NCBI RefSeq assembly: GCF_037042905.1
Contig: NC_087252.1
Span: forward strand, 27,952,994 to 28,016,993
DNA length: 64,000 nucleotides
Source: Lytechinus pictus
Lineage: Eukaryota; Echinodermata; Echinoidea; Temnopleuroida; Toxopneustidae
Direction: 5' to 3'
This document shows, one piece after another, positions 13,136-25,122 of this stretch (position 1 is its first letter; each line of letters starts with the position of its first letter). Position numbers and translations under genes: made by a program. The notes under the pieces were generated by a model. The model was not told the DNA's origin. It saw only the letters and a list, made by a program, of their open reading frames with translations, and made no database searches.

Positions 13136-15207
13136 CAGGGGCGGATCCAGCCTTCGCCAATAGGGGGGCCCGGAATTTTTTTTCAGCCATATTTTCCCCA
13201 ATCGGCTGCTCGAAGATGATTTTTTTGGTTTCTTTGAAGGGGTAGTCCTAATAGTAAATTCTTAGCTTTATTCTTATAAATCAACATAAATATATCATAA
13301 TCCTTATTTATATAATGCGAGTGCGAAGCGCGAGCTAAAATCTTTTTGGAAATATTTTGTATTTTTTCCAAAAATTTGAACATTCTGGGCATTGTTTGTT
13401 AACCTTAAAAAGATGTGTGTGCAACTAAATAATTACTACGAACGCGAAGCGCGAGCAGAAATGAACTGATGGAAAAGATACCTGTTAAAGACTGCATGCA
13501 GTTAGCCATGAATATATTTTAAAAATCAAATAATGCGAGAGCGAAGTGCGAGCTGAAAATTTCGAGATTTAGACCTACTGAACGAGACACTATTCATGTT
13601 TTGTAAATCATGAAAAGGATGAGTGATTGGGAACCTTAATTCCTTACATTGATAATGCGAGCGCAAAGCGAGAGCAGAAAACTTTTATATACTTTTTGAA
13701 CTGATCGAAAGGATACCTGTTAAAGACTGCGTGCACTTAGCCATGAAGAGGTTACATAAGTATTTCAACAATCAAATAATGCGAGCTGAAATTTTTTGAC
13801 ATTTCTACATAAAGAATGGAAAATTTAATCATTTTTTGTAATCGTGAAAAGGATAGCTATATAGGTGTAACTAAACAATTGATGCGAGCGCGAAGCGCGA
13901 TCGGAAAATTTCGAGATTTAGACCTACTGAACGAGACACTCTATTCATGTATTGTAAATCATGAAAAAGATGAGTAATTGGGGATCTTCCAATTACATCA
14001 ATAATGCGAGCACAAAGCGCGAGCAGAAATTTTTTATATTGTGATCTGAAACTGGATGATTTAAATAGAGAACAAGTTGAGTATCTGAATAAACATGCGC
14101 GCGCGTGTTTCATATCTAGACCTAGAATGTAGGCATTCTAAATACATCTTTTATCATGGAAATTAAAGCGAGCGCGAAGCGCGAGCTTAAACTATTTGAT
14201 ATTCCGATCTGAAAAAAAAGTCAATTTCAGCTCTATATTTTAAGCACTTTTTAGGAAATCTGTGAGGTGGATATGAATTGCACTTGACAAAGAGCTGATA
14301 TTTTTCTTACTTTTTTTAATTTTGACATAGGACCGGGACATCCTTAGGACATGTCATCATATGAAAATGACGACTATCTTCCTATTCCTCTTGCTAAGCG
14401 CGAGATGAAACAAAATGGACAATTTTAATTATTGAATTAATATCTTATTCATTAATGCCTATAATGAGGGCGCGAAATCTGATGATAATAGAGCCTGAAA
14501 ACTTGACATTTCAAGCACTTTTGTAATCATAAATAGGATGCATCAGTTAATATATTTTCAACCACTAATACGAGCGCAAATTGCGAGCCAAAATTTTCGA
14601 TAAACTGTCATGAAAAAGGGGATTTTAATTAGTTTGTTGTATAATCAATATTGAGACATACATAACTCGCCAATCAAAATGCGAGCGTACAGCGCTAGCT
14701 GATTCGTTTTGACACTCATACTTGAAAAGGGATATTTTGACAACTTTATGGAATACACGAAATAGGCACCTGATAAATCAAAATTTGCGAGCGCGCAGCA
14801 CGAGCAGAAAATGTTAATATTTAGACCATAAAACTTACATTTTTACAGAGCACTTTTAAAAAATCAATTTGTAAATCACACAAAATAATGAAAGTTCGAT
14901 TTCCGAGGTGAAATATGTTTTGTATATTGACTTCCAAACTTGATATTTAAACTCCATATTGAACAAGACATGAAAATCACCTAACAGACAATGCGAGTGC
15001 GAAGCGCGAGCAAAAATTGTATGTAGTGACATGAAATATTCTTTTTATTTTAATTATAAGTCTTCCCCTCATCTTATTTTATTCACTCGTCTTCCTCCTC
15101 TTCTTTTTTCTCTTTTTTCCTTTTTTTCGTTTCTTTCTTTCTTTCCTTTTTTTGCTCCACCAATAGGGGGAGGGGGGTCCGGGACCCCCCCCCCTGGATC
15201 CGCCTAT
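13136..15207. mobile_element. hAT-like composite element carrying a GCGAGCGCGAAG array
   Basis: It begins CAGGGGCGGATCCAG and ends CTGGATCCGCC, inverted. About fourteen GCGAGCGCGAAGCGCGAGC-type units lie between 13315 and 15015 at roughly 110-130 bp spacing, each followed by AAAATTT and GACATT/GAGATTT words. The left segment (GAAGGGGTAGTCCTAATAGT) and T/C-rich right segment match the 28174-29274 element. The target duplication is unclear. No transposase. Confidence 0.75.
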
Positions 15208-15352
15208 AAGTACTAACCATGCCGTAGTAAACCATTTCAGATTTTAATTTGGTATTATGAGTGATCACATTGTCAATTTGGGAGAGATATATGGTATTAG
15301 TCTTCGAATGAAAAAAAAATTTATATATGAGCAGACAAAGGTAGGCTTAGAA

Positions 15353-15950
15353 CCCGGGGGCCACTTCCATTGACGAGTGGATACCATGCACGACCATGAT
15401 GTCTCAAAAAGCACCCTAAACACGTCCGGAAACACGTATATTCCATACTCCATACCCCTTATTCAAGTATTGGCGTGTGAAACCCTACCCTTAACAAGTA
15501 TTGGAAACAAAACAATACTATTTTCCTGAATTGAACCCCTAAACAAGTACAGCGATATTTCAATTATGTCACAGACGTCGGTCGTCGGTTTTACCTTTAC
15601 CTACATCATATTACAGCCCCACTCGCTCAAATAATCGAATGGTAAAATTGACATTCGTCCCATGCCTAGTAAGTGTATAAACACGTAGTGTTGACTCTTG
15701 GGTCAAAAAGTACATCACTTATAAGACATTTAGTCTTGATTTTTTATACCCTCGAAAATTTGACCCTTAACACGTAGCTTTCCTATAAAAAATAGATAAT
15801 TTTTTTCATTATTTTAGTGTTTCTGACACCCTTATTACGTTACGTACGTAACGTGACCTATCTTGAAAAAGACATCCTTTTTACGTGTTTTTTTAGTCGC
15901 GCATGGTATCCACTCGTCAATGTAAGTGCCCCCCCCCCCCCACCCGGGGG
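15353..15950. mobile_element. hAT-like MITE with exact 8-bp target duplication
   Basis: GCTTAGAA flanks both ends (15345-15352 and 15951-15958). The terminal inverted repeats pair CATTGACGAGTGGATACCAT with ATGGTATCCACTCGTCAATG, followed by C/G runs. Internal ACAAGTA and CACGTA words repeat in both orientations. No transposase. Confidence 0.88.
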
Positions 15951-16479
15951 GCTTAGAAGCTCATTGGACGAAACAATTATCTTTAAAAAAATCGTTCATG
16001 AAGTTATCTACCTGATAGTCATTATAATGTATAATTTTTCGAAAATACGCCTAGTCCAATATTTATATTTCATATTCATATATAGAATTATCAGATAATG
16101 AGACAATGATAATGTCACTTATAAAGCGCAAAATCCACTCTGTTTAGAGTGCTCAAAGTGCATAGAGCGATAAAAGTATATTCTTAAAAGACAGAGATTT
16201 AAAATAAATCCTTTACTTTTGTTTAAACAAGCGCACACCTAGTCACCAATAATGCAAATAGCATTTTCATTTATTTGAAAGCAGGATAAAAGAGCATTGT
16301 AGATTAAATGCCTTCAAGTTGCTCACGGGCATAGGTGCCGCGGCCGGGGATCAACTTTCTATGGGCACCTGGCACATTACGGCTGTGAAAAGTGACCAGT
16401 CGATATTATGATTTGAAATCAATCCTTTAATATTTAAAAGTAAATATTAAAGATTGAATTTAGATCCAAAATTAATAGC

Positions 16480-16960
16480 ATTTAATTTATTCATTTATTT
16501 ATGAATTTATTTATTGGTATATATGCATTGAAAAATTGACCAGCAGCACAAGCTGAAAGGGCCAATTTACACAAATTCATGAAGTACAATATACAGATAT
16601 AACAAAGCAAATGAATAAAAATGTAATTACAGTATTCTATATCAAAACTTAGATCCAATTTAAAGATGTATCTCATAAATAGCAGTTTGAGAAAGGGAGA
16701 AATAACCAAAGGGGAAGAGGGAGAGAGAAGAAGAGAGAGAGAGAGAAATGAGAGTAATGGAAAGAAAGAGAGGGAGAGGGGTATCTCCTCCAAATAGAAA
16801 GAGAAAATTTAGTGAGGTAGTGAGAAAAAACAGAAAGTGGTGAAGAAGAGGAGAGTGACATGGAGAAAGGGAAAGGACTCAAATAGGTAAAGAGAATAGT
16901 ACTATAGGAAAGGGAAAGAAAGAGGAAAGAGGGAGAAAAAAATAAGGTAAGAGAGTAAGT
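16480..16960. repeat. LINE-tail relic and purine-rich tract
   Basis: 16480-16580 reads TTTATTCATTTATTTATGAAT then GCACAAGCTGAAAGGGCC, a reversed LINE 3' end. 16680-16950 is an imperfect GAGA/GGAAAG tract. The long minus-strand ORFs across it are low-complexity artefacts. Confidence 0.55.
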
Positions 16961-17069
16961 TTACATAGTAACAACACTAACAAAAAAAGAAACAGAAGGA
17001 TTGTGGGCTGACATGGTGACCAAGGAATGGCTATAATTTATAATCAAAATACAGGAATTGCAGAAAACT

Positions 17070-18120
17070 ACTTCAATATCTTTGCAAGGTGAGGAATGGT
17101 GGATTTACGGTGTCTTTCAGTATTGCATTTGATTGTGGGGAAACCAGTCATGTTGCGTAATTGTCTAGTACAAGAAACGGACCTTGGTGTTGGAAGTAGG
17201 TGTTTATGGTGATCAGAGTTAATCAATTTCTGTCCAAAATCTAAGAAAAGTGAATCCCTTCTGGAAGATAGTGAAGTGAGTTTACTAATTACCAGAGCAT
17301 CAGAGTAATGAATGTCACAGAGGGTTGTGGGTTCGAATCCCAGCCATGGCGTAATTTCCTTCGGCAAGAAATTTATCCACATTGTGCTGCACTCAACCCA
17401 GGTGAGGTGAATGGGTACCTGGCAGGAATTTATTCCTTGAAATGCGTGTGCGCTGTAATCTTAGTAATTACGGCTGCCAAGCTACAGCTGGGGTAATAAT
17501 ATCCAAGTCCTTTGGAAGCGCATAGAGACATTATTCATAATCGTGATATGCGCTATACAAGAGCTGTTTATTATTATTATTATTATTATATCCTACAATT
17601 ATTTTGAGTGCCCGCTTTCGAACAAATTCCAGTTTATGAGATTCTTTGATTGTGATAGAAGTGTGCCAGACAGGGGAAGCATATTCGATAATTGGCCTAA
17701 TATATGTAGTGTATACAGTCACCATATTAGCCAAACTTGCCTTCGATCTCCTTAAAATACAGAGGGTGTGCAACCTACGCGATGCTGTGGAAACGATTTC
17801 TTCAATGTGTAGGTTCCACTTGAGATCGTTTTGAAGTGATACTTTCAACAACATTGAGTGGGGTTAAGTTAAGGTGGAAATCAAGACAGGGTACAAAGTT
17901 TCTGAGGAAGGATATGGGCATAAGGTTACATTTAGATGGTTTGGGGAAGACATCATTATCAGTACACCATTTTGAGAGACAATCAAGTGACGATTGTAAA
18001 GAGGGATTTCCGTTACGTTTAACTATTTCTCCCAATGTTAAATCGTCAACGTACTTCCATCTGGTGCAAAATCAAAATCTGGAAGTGAGTTCCATGGAAG
18101 ACTTTATAGATTACAATCCT
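17070..18120 (-). pseudogene. Jockey/CR1-like LINE RT fragment interrupted by a SINE
   Basis: Reading the minus strand from about 18120, KYVDDLTLGE supplies the RT YVDD motif, then WCTDNDV..PKPSKC, then SLQNDLKWNLHIEEIVSTAS, TTYIRPIIEYASPVWHT and LEFVRKRALKIIVGY, a standard LINE RT C-terminal order. After the SINE (17290-17588) the frame resumes with LSSRRDSLFLDFGQKLIN to about 17070. Stops and frameshifts make it inactive. Confidence 0.8.
17290..17588 (+). mobile_element. tRNA-derived SINE, copy 1
   Basis: B-box-like GGGTTCGAATCC, then the family body with AAGAAATTTATCCACATTGTG and ACCTGGCAGGAATTTATTCC, ending GCGCTATACAAGA and (ATT)n. It is inserted in an antisense LINE fragment. Other copies: 18670-18910 (-), 48855-49150 (+), 51035-51235 (-). 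Confidence 0.85.
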
Positions 18121-18669
18121 TGTCCTGCTGGATCCTAGCCATATAAGTAACACTTGATTATGCAAATGATGAAAGGCTGATATCCTTAATCACATCAAAA
18201 TCAAGATAAACTAAGAGCGCGAAGAGGGGCAACCTTCCGAGGTGCACTCCATTATCATATTGTTATAATTAATCTTTATTCGACTGGTCACTATTCATAG
18301 CCGTAATGAATTTATTTTAAATCCTTGTAATTTAGAGTGTAAAAAAAAATGATAAGATCGTTTTAAAGACTCGACAGAGAGGCCGACGAGTTTTCATGCC
18401 TTCAGAAAGTTTATATCGGCCTTAATGTACCTATATTGAAACTCTTTTTATGTTTAATTTGAATTATGAAACCATAAGGTTATCTGGGCCAAGTTGAAGT
18501 TACCATGAATAATACCATGGAATGCTTGATTTTGATTGGCTGCTGGTCAGCGTTATACCAGGGTAGTTACCTTTGGAGGGTAAAGTTATCGTAACTTTTA
18601 TGCAATTATACTGTTTGGGCCTTGTGACATGTCTGAGAATATCATAGCGCAAAACACATTATGAGTAAC

Positions 18670-18910
18670 GTCTCTATGCGCTTCCAAAAGACTTGGATAT
18701 TATTACCCTGGCTGTAGCTCGAGCAGCTTTTACGCGCTCGGTATTTCAAGGAATAAATTCCTGCCAGGTACCCATTCACCTCACCTGGGTTGAGTGCAGC
18801 ACAATGTGGATTAATTTCTTGCTGAAGGAAACTACGCCATGGCTGGGATTTGAACCAACGACCCTCTGTTTAAAAGTCCGGAGACTAATCCACTGAGCCA
18901 CAACGCTCCA
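18670..18910 (-). mobile_element. tRNA-derived SINE, copy 2
   Basis: Reverse orientation of the 17290 family: GGAATAAATTCCTGCCAGGTA, CACAATGTGGATTAATTTCT, and the B-box complement GGATTTGAACC. The tRNA-like head ends GTGGCTCAGTGG on the minus strand, so it is more complete at its head than copy 1. Confidence 0.85.
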
Positions 18911-18934
18911 CCATAAATATGATATATATAAGGA

Positions 18935-19005
18935 GGGATGGATCCAGGATTTTCCAAAAGGGGGTACATTAACATTTTCCCGAGGCAAAATTGAGAAGCC
19001 CCCCC

Positions 19006-19039
<34 letters not shown>

Positions 19040-19206
19040 CTCAAAATTTGAATATCTTCACTTCCAAGGGGGGCACACTTGTCATAGAACGGCATATTTA
19101 CTTTAAAAAATAATTTTGATTAATGTCTCTCAAGGGGGGACGAGGGGGGGGCACGGACCGGATGTGCCCCCCCCCCCCCCCCCCCCCCGTCTTATCCGCC
19201 AGTGTA
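18935..19206. mobile_element. hAT-like MITE relic (GGATCCAGG end)
   Basis: Left AGGGATGGATCCAGGATTTTCC matches the 12549 element. The right end reads CTTATCCGCCAGTG. Interior has a long A run and long C/G runs. TATGATAT and TATGATGT nearby could be a diverged target duplication. Confidence 0.55.
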
Positions 19207-20245
19207 TGATGTTGGACTTAGTGTATTGAAAATATAATACAAGAGCTGGTCATCAGACCTGTTGAATCAGAGTGTGCAGCGCCATCTATAGCTCGAATCA
19301 ATGAAACAATAATTATCTAAATAAGTATCCAATAAAATATGATGGAATTATTGTGGGCGGCGAGGGGGGGGGGGCTGTAAATGAAGACAACAGAGAAAAT
19401 GTTCACGATCGTGGGGAAATAAATTGACAATCTCAGCTTACTTGTGTATTTTAGTGGCTAACTCTAATTGGCATATTCATGAACTATTCTGTAGAGATAT
19501 AAACATATTAGAGATATAAACACATTTGCAGTATGACACATTTTCATCAAGGGAAAATTCTGCTTAGAAATCAAAAGATTGTTTTTACATCTAAGTTCTA
19601 TTCGGATCTTGTAAGAAGCGTGGTCAAGCAAAGATAAATAGAAAACATTATTTTTATGTGCTTGGCAATAGGCTACAGGTTCTTATTTGATTTATTACAA
19701 TAAAAATGTTAACGATACCAAGTTCATGGCACTCAACATTTTTACACAAAAGATTAACCGCATTTTCACTCTTTGTCAGATAATAAATCTAATTAACGGA
19801 ATATATACCCTCTAAGATAATGTATAAGTTCTGTTGTTGCTAACTCGTCAACAATGTTTGTATATAACATTGCAGATTTTAAATGGTTGAAACATTTAAA
19901 TACTCCGTCCCCATCATAAAAGGTGATTTATATCATTCAACAAAGTCTCTGATTTGTAAAACATGCGTGACGTGTACAAAAAATAATATTCTATTATTCT
20001 ATATAAGCGAATATTTAGCTTACATGCACTTATGTGAAAATGTTAAATTAACATCATTAGTTAGAGATAGCTGGAAGTTGAAAAAAGGCTACCAGGATGG
20101 AACCGGAGTAATTTATTTTCTGATACATGTCAGTAATCAACATTACAATGTGTTATTGCTGTCTAACATTAACATATTTACCCGGGTATATTACATACAA
20201 GCTTTTATTTCAATTTAAGTCCCTAATACTTGATAAGTCTGTTAA
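19207..20245. other. AT-rich, no supported gene
   Basis: A G-run at 19361-19374 sits in otherwise ordinary AT-rich DNA. A 111-codon ORF at 19883-20218 shows AT-driven composition and no recognisable motif. Confidence 0.5.
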
Positions 20246-20299
20246 TGTTATATAGGCCTATACTTACTGAGAGCTATTTCGGTAATAATGTATTTGACT

Positions 20300-20435
20300 C
20301 TCTCTTCCGTTTTTTGTATATTTCTATCCCCATATGGAATAAGCTTTGAAACGAGTATTGCGCAAGACATTTGATTGACCTGAACAATGAAATACGCATT
20401 ATTGCGTAAAAGATGGCAAACTAAGTTAGTCAATA
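20300..20435 (-). repeat. Diverged copy of the 236-bp array unit
   Basis: The minus strand reads RNNAYFIVQVNQMSCAI, aligning with SRNATKFIQIDQTSCAI in the array at 53441-54384. Nucleotides TTGCGCAATA and TTTCAAAGCTTAT are shared too. Third copy at about 51360-51465. Confidence 0.6.
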
Positions 20436-20449
20436 ACGTAATAAATTCA

Positions 20450-22235
20450 AACTACATTTTCAAACTAAGCTTGATACGAGAGTATATCTTTCAAATTGAA
20501 TATAGATTTCTTTGAAGTGAGTAATAAAATAAACCATCTTACCACGCTCAAAATGTGCATTTTAGAAATTTAGTAAATTACAGCGATATATTTAGTTTTG
20601 TTTAATCCTCCAAGTGTGCACGTCGCGCTTCAATTTCATTCCATTAATGCATGTGCCCCGAAACAGTTGAGGTGTGAAAGAAATTAACTAAAAAATTGTC
20701 ATATAATATTTGTAACATTTTGGTCATCATCATTCTTCTTCCCAAAGTTTTGGCGAATCGAGCCAAACATTTTTAGTGTGCAAAACTGGCATATGGGATT
20801 CTAAAATTGGCGAGCAAGTGAAGCGAGCAAACCAAAAAATATCGACCTCTTTAAAATGATAATCATGATTATGCCATAGATATAAGCATTATATTCATAT
20901 GATAAATATACAGTTTGTACATCACTATTTCATTTTTTCTTTTCTTGGTTTTTCCTTGGTCATGGAGCTTTTTTATTGCCCCCCCCCCCCCCCCATTACA
21001 CGTCAGTTTGTGTGTTCATTAGCAAAAGTGTGTACATACAAAATTCCAACTCATTCTTTATCAAAGAATATAACTAGCGATGATGAAAATCAATTAATTT
21101 TAATTTAATCGTAATGATAATGATAATATTTCTAAACCATAAAACCTCGGTAGTGGGGGATGATTGTACACAGCATCTCCTCCACTTGAAAACTTTTTTT
21201 TTGTGGGGGGGGGGGCATCCCCCACACCACCTAGCTCTCTATGATGAAATACAACAATTTATGAGAATCTCTACTTTTCCAGGGTGAGTTTCATCATTAC
21301 CCTGAAATAAATCATTTTAATCCTAATACATTTCTGCTATTTTGCCACTTCACCTCTCTTTGGCCATTATAGATGCTTTTTAAAGCATCAATATTTTTTT
21401 TTTTGATTAAACTGTTAACTAAACTATCACTAAGTGATTCTCGTATAAATAAAAGTAAAATGACAAATGAAAATGGCAAACGATAAATCAATGCAAAACA
21501 AACCCTTTTCATTAACAAGTACATCAAATCCTTTTCTTTTTTTTTTTTAGTACAAATTATAAGAAAGAATTTGTATTACTAATAGCGTACACATGTTTTA
21601 CGCAAAATTTGGAACGGTTATGCGCAAAAAGGTGAATAAGAGTAGCAACGTCTGTCGAGCATTTCATGATAGACAAAAAGACTGCACTTTTCACTGACTA
21701 ATTTGGTTAATGCCAATCAGGTTATATGATATCAAAGGCCTATGAAAAATACTGGGGATAGATCACTAGATATTTGTTTTATGAAACGCTCCCTTGCAAT
21801 GGACCTATTGTCAAACAAACTCTATCCTTCCTCCTACAATGTTTTCGCGCCAACTATAGGGAGTGTTCGATGCTCTCTACAACGCACCAGTTCCTTTGAA
21901 AATGCAAGTCAAATCACGATCGATAGCTGAGAGGTTTTCTGTCGAAAGTTGGTGGACCGGGACAGCAGATTGCCCGAATACTCGGACCGTACGAAGAATT
22001 GCAAATAATTTTGTCGTTTGTCAAGATTTCACGACCATTTAGATTCACCGATTTTTGGCGAAGGCTGTTTCGTCTTTGAAGGGCTTTTTTGACAAAACAG
22101 AAAAGAGTATCTGCGTTTTAGTTCTGGAAAGTGGCTGCGGCGTCTGTATTTATAGTGACTGGGAAACTTACCTATTAAACCGTTACCGTTACTGAAACTT
22201 CAACACAAAAGTTGTTTAAACTATATAAACAAAGA
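20450..22235. other. No supported gene; G/C-run relics
   Basis: C-run at 20980-20994 and an inverted relic GTGGGGGATG / CATCCCCCAC at about 21150-21230. The remainder is AT-rich. No exon with splice support was seen. Confidence 0.5.
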
Positions 22236-22239
22236 AAAT

Positions 22240-22427
22240 CTAAATGAAACTACCACAGTAGTAATTGTCGTCACTTTCCTTCGGATGCAAGTAACCACCG
22301 TGTCTGAGGGAACAGTCGCTAAGCCAATGCACCAGATTCGTTTTGGCATCGTCACTAAATGTTCCTGACTTCGGGCAGTAGCGAAAGTAGCAGACTCCTG
22401 AGGACGAAATGAGGCGATAAAAGCGGT
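22240..22427 (-). CDS. Candidate terminal exon, Cys-rich 62-residue tail
   Basis: The minus-strand acceptor ends TTGAATGCAG at 22428. Phase-1 reading gives RFYRLISSSGVCYFRYCPKS and continues through four aromatic/Cys/His-rich turns to a stop at 22242-22240. Composition is richer in C, G, W and H than the shadow ORFs nearby, and its phase fits the candidate exon at 24272-24207. The domain is unrecognised. It could be a pseudogene fragment. Confidence 0.3.
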
Positions 22428-22724
22428 CTGCATTCAATGAGAGATAAAATGAAAGTAAGTGAGAAGAGCAAAAATAAACAAATGTGTACACCCCCTCCAC
22501 GATGAGATAGATCAAGGTATAGGCCTATTTTGAACAATTTTTATTGGCTCTATAATGCTCCTATATTTCATCGTTCAAGTTCCGTGTATGTCCAGGAATC
22601 CATAGAGATATACAATTTGTATCCTGAATGTTTTATATAAATACATTTCAACAATATTCTTATATATGCCATACATTCTTCTCCATCTCCTCCGTGAAAT
22701 ACATTTTGAACAATGAAAAGAAAA

Positions 22725-22905
22725 TGGGTATTAGACCAACTGGTTATGAAACGAAATGGTCATAGACAAGCTGGTGATTAGACGAAGTGATTATTGGACC
22801 AAATGAATGTTAGACGAAATGTCGATTGACCGAATGGCATGAGACTAAATGAAAGTAGACCATGTGATGGGTGGACGAGTTGGCATTGGACGAATTTGCA
22901 GTTTA
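22725..22905. repeat. Degenerate minisatellite of TTAGACGAAATGG type
   Basis: About nine imperfect units of roughly 18-20 bp, e.g. GATTAGACGAAGTGATTATT and TTAGACGAAATGTCGATTGA, in alternating purine-rich words GACGAAATGG / GACCAAATG. Confidence 0.75.
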
Positions 22906-23217
22906 CCAATGAATCAAACTACTTGAACAAAAGCCGTTAAGACCTAGGCCATATGCACTAAAATTACAACAACAAAAAACATCAAGTGCACCTCCCTCTT
23001 CCCCTTTTTTGTTCCCCTCTACTGTGAGTTATGTGCTTGACTGGAGGTTTACGTGAATGCTTTATTAAACAATAGAAGTTTAACCAAAATATAACCGAAC
23101 AGGACACGCTAAAGCGCTCATAAAAAGTGATTAAAATTCATATCAATTTGTGTATCATTGTTAACTATGATGAACCTGGAGATTATCACACTTGTATGTC
23201 CGAGCTTGGCTTGCACT

Positions 23218-23291
23218 CAGGGGCGTCGATCCATTTTTCAGATTGGGGGGGGGGCAAAATCATTAACGTTCCAAAGGCGCTCGATCGTACA

Positions 23292-23322
<31 letters not shown>

Positions 23323-23327
23323 TTTGT

Positions 23328-23367
<40 letters not shown>

Positions 23368-23962
23368 CTCATGAGACACAGACACGTATCTCACTACACA
23401 GATAGTACGAGTGCCGAGAGTGAGCTCAAATTTCTTTATATTCTGAGCTGAAAACTTGATATTCTAAGCATTTTTGGTACCAATGATTAAGATTTGTATC
23501 TAAAAGAGAATAGATGCGAGCGCGAAGCGCGAGCTGAAAATTTTGATATATCGATCTGAAAAAATGACAGTTTACTGGACGTTTTTGATAAAGAACAAGC
23601 TATATATCCAAGAAAAGATGATTGCAAATTGAAGCAGTTCTTTTGAGGCTTAGAACTGAAAACGGGACATTTACATTCACCAATTTAATCATGAAAAGTA
23701 TGGGTTTTTGCTACAGAAATGATGCGAGCGCGAAGCGCGAGCTGAAAATTTTTATATTCCAATCTGAAAAGCGGACACTTTGAGCACGATTTTAAATAAA
23801 GAACGAGTTGTGTATCTCAATCTCGCTTGCTGAACATTACAATCTTGTTTTTTTTATGCATATCCGGAATTATTGGGGGGGCAAAATGATATGTTTGCCC
23901 CCCCAATATTTTAATTGGTGGGGCGATCGCCCCCCCTGCCCCCCCCAGGATCGACGCCTCTG
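23218..23962. mobile_element. hAT-like element with internal microsatellite and GCGAGCGCGAAG units
   Basis: CTTGCACT flanks both sides exactly (23210-23217, 23963-23970). Ends CAGGGGCGTCGATCC and GGATCGACGCCTCTG are inverted with one mismatch. The interior has (CA)n(TA)n at 23300-23364 and four motif units. Colinear relative at 43168-44078. No transposase. Confidence 0.9.
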
Positions 23963-23966
23963 CTTG

Positions 23967-24065
23967 CACTGGCGTATGTCCTTGCGTCATATATCTTCAG
24001 GAGGGATGGAACAATAGATCATCCCCCTGAACAATAGGTGTGACGCAAGGATCTACGCCAGTGCT
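23967..24065. mobile_element. Short MITE, target of the adjacent hAT-like insertion
   Basis: CACTGGCGTATGTCCTTGCG and CGCAAGGATCTACGCCAGTG are inverted repeats about 100 bp apart. The neighbouring element duplicated CTTGCACT, so it inserted into this element's left tip. Confidence 0.65.
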
Positions 24066-24206
24066 TGAGAGTACATTATTAAAGACCCTTGCTTACCCCA
24101 CCCCATTCCCCACAACACTGACTCCCGCCTGCCTCAAAAGATATCCCAATAAATATTATGCACAGTGCGACGTATCCGACTTTGCGTATGCGCCTTGATA
24201 ACTTAC

Positions 24207-24272
24207 TCTCAGGCTCTGAGATGGGGCTTGTAGGAGTGGCCGGCAACAAGACAGCGACATTTTGTCTGTTAT
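24207..24272 (-). CDS. Candidate internal 66-nt exon of an unrecognised gene
   Basis: On the minus strand, acceptor CCTTGCCAG precedes 24272 and donor GTAAGT follows 24207. Read in phase 1 it gives NRQNVAVLLPATPTSPISEPE and leaves phase 1, matching the phase required by the candidate exon at 22427. No homology is recognised. Support is splice consensus and phase only. A longer open reading through the donor would add a hydrophobic segment (VGYVALCIIFIGISF). Confidence 0.25.
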
Positions 24273-24299
24273 CTGGCAAGGAATAGAAAAGAAGTTTGG

Positions 24300-25122
24300 A
24301 AATTATACATATTGTAGATCGATATTACCCATTAAACGTTTATTCGCGGGATTTATTGATTTCAAATTATTCCTATTCTGCCGTACTTTGGCAAAAGGAA
24401 GCAAGTTACAAAAGTATCATTTGTTGTAAATTGGCAATGTGTGTTTGTCATTGGCGTCAATGCAATTTAACAGCATATTTTCTCCAATAACTTTCCATGG
24501 AACGATCATTTCGTCCCCCAAATTTTGCCCGAACGTGCAACATACAAAGCAGGTTTCAGAAACAACAATAACTCAAGTGTGTCACTTGCTTCATTTTGCC
24601 AAAGTTGGGCAGTATTGATACAAAGTGATGGATACTAATCTTGTTATTTAAATTTCCATCTATGTTTAGAAGATTTTAACATAGTTTCTGGAAAGAATGG
24701 TTTTCAACCAAGCTCCACTACTTGATATTCTGGCGGTAAATTTATCAGCCAGTTGTGAGCTAATAAAGGAGAAGTAGTACACCAGCTAGCTAACAGTCTT
24801 AACATGAAATGAACAGTGTATGACATGCTGTAGCACAGGCACGGATCCTGGAATTTTCTGAAGGGTGTCGATCAGGCGCGGTTTTAGGGGGGGGGGCTTT
24901 TAGGGACTGAAGCCCCCCCCCCAAAAAAAAATAATAATAATAATAAATAAATAAATAAAATAACTTTTAGTCTTTTAGAGAACTGCGCCTGAAGGGGGTG
25001 TATTTGTCCCGAATATTTGACAAGACAAAAAGATCTAAGAACACGGAGTACTGAGTGGAGAGTTATCATGGTTATTACAGCTAAATGAATTTAATTCAGA
25101 TTTGAAGAGATACTGATAATTG
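24300..25122. other. 3' flank of the minus-strand gene; hAT-like relic
   Basis: A relic at about 24840-24990 has GGCACGGATCCTGG, G and C runs, and an (ATA)n/(AATA)n tract. No clear poly(A) signal close to the stop at 25123; no exon recognised. Confidence 0.5.

Noticed and set aside
16491-16882. Minus-strand Leu/Ser/Phe-rich ORFs
   Set aside because: Translations of a GA-rich tract.
19883-20218. 111-codon ORF
   Set aside because: AT-rich, no recognisable motif, no homologous exon in the window.
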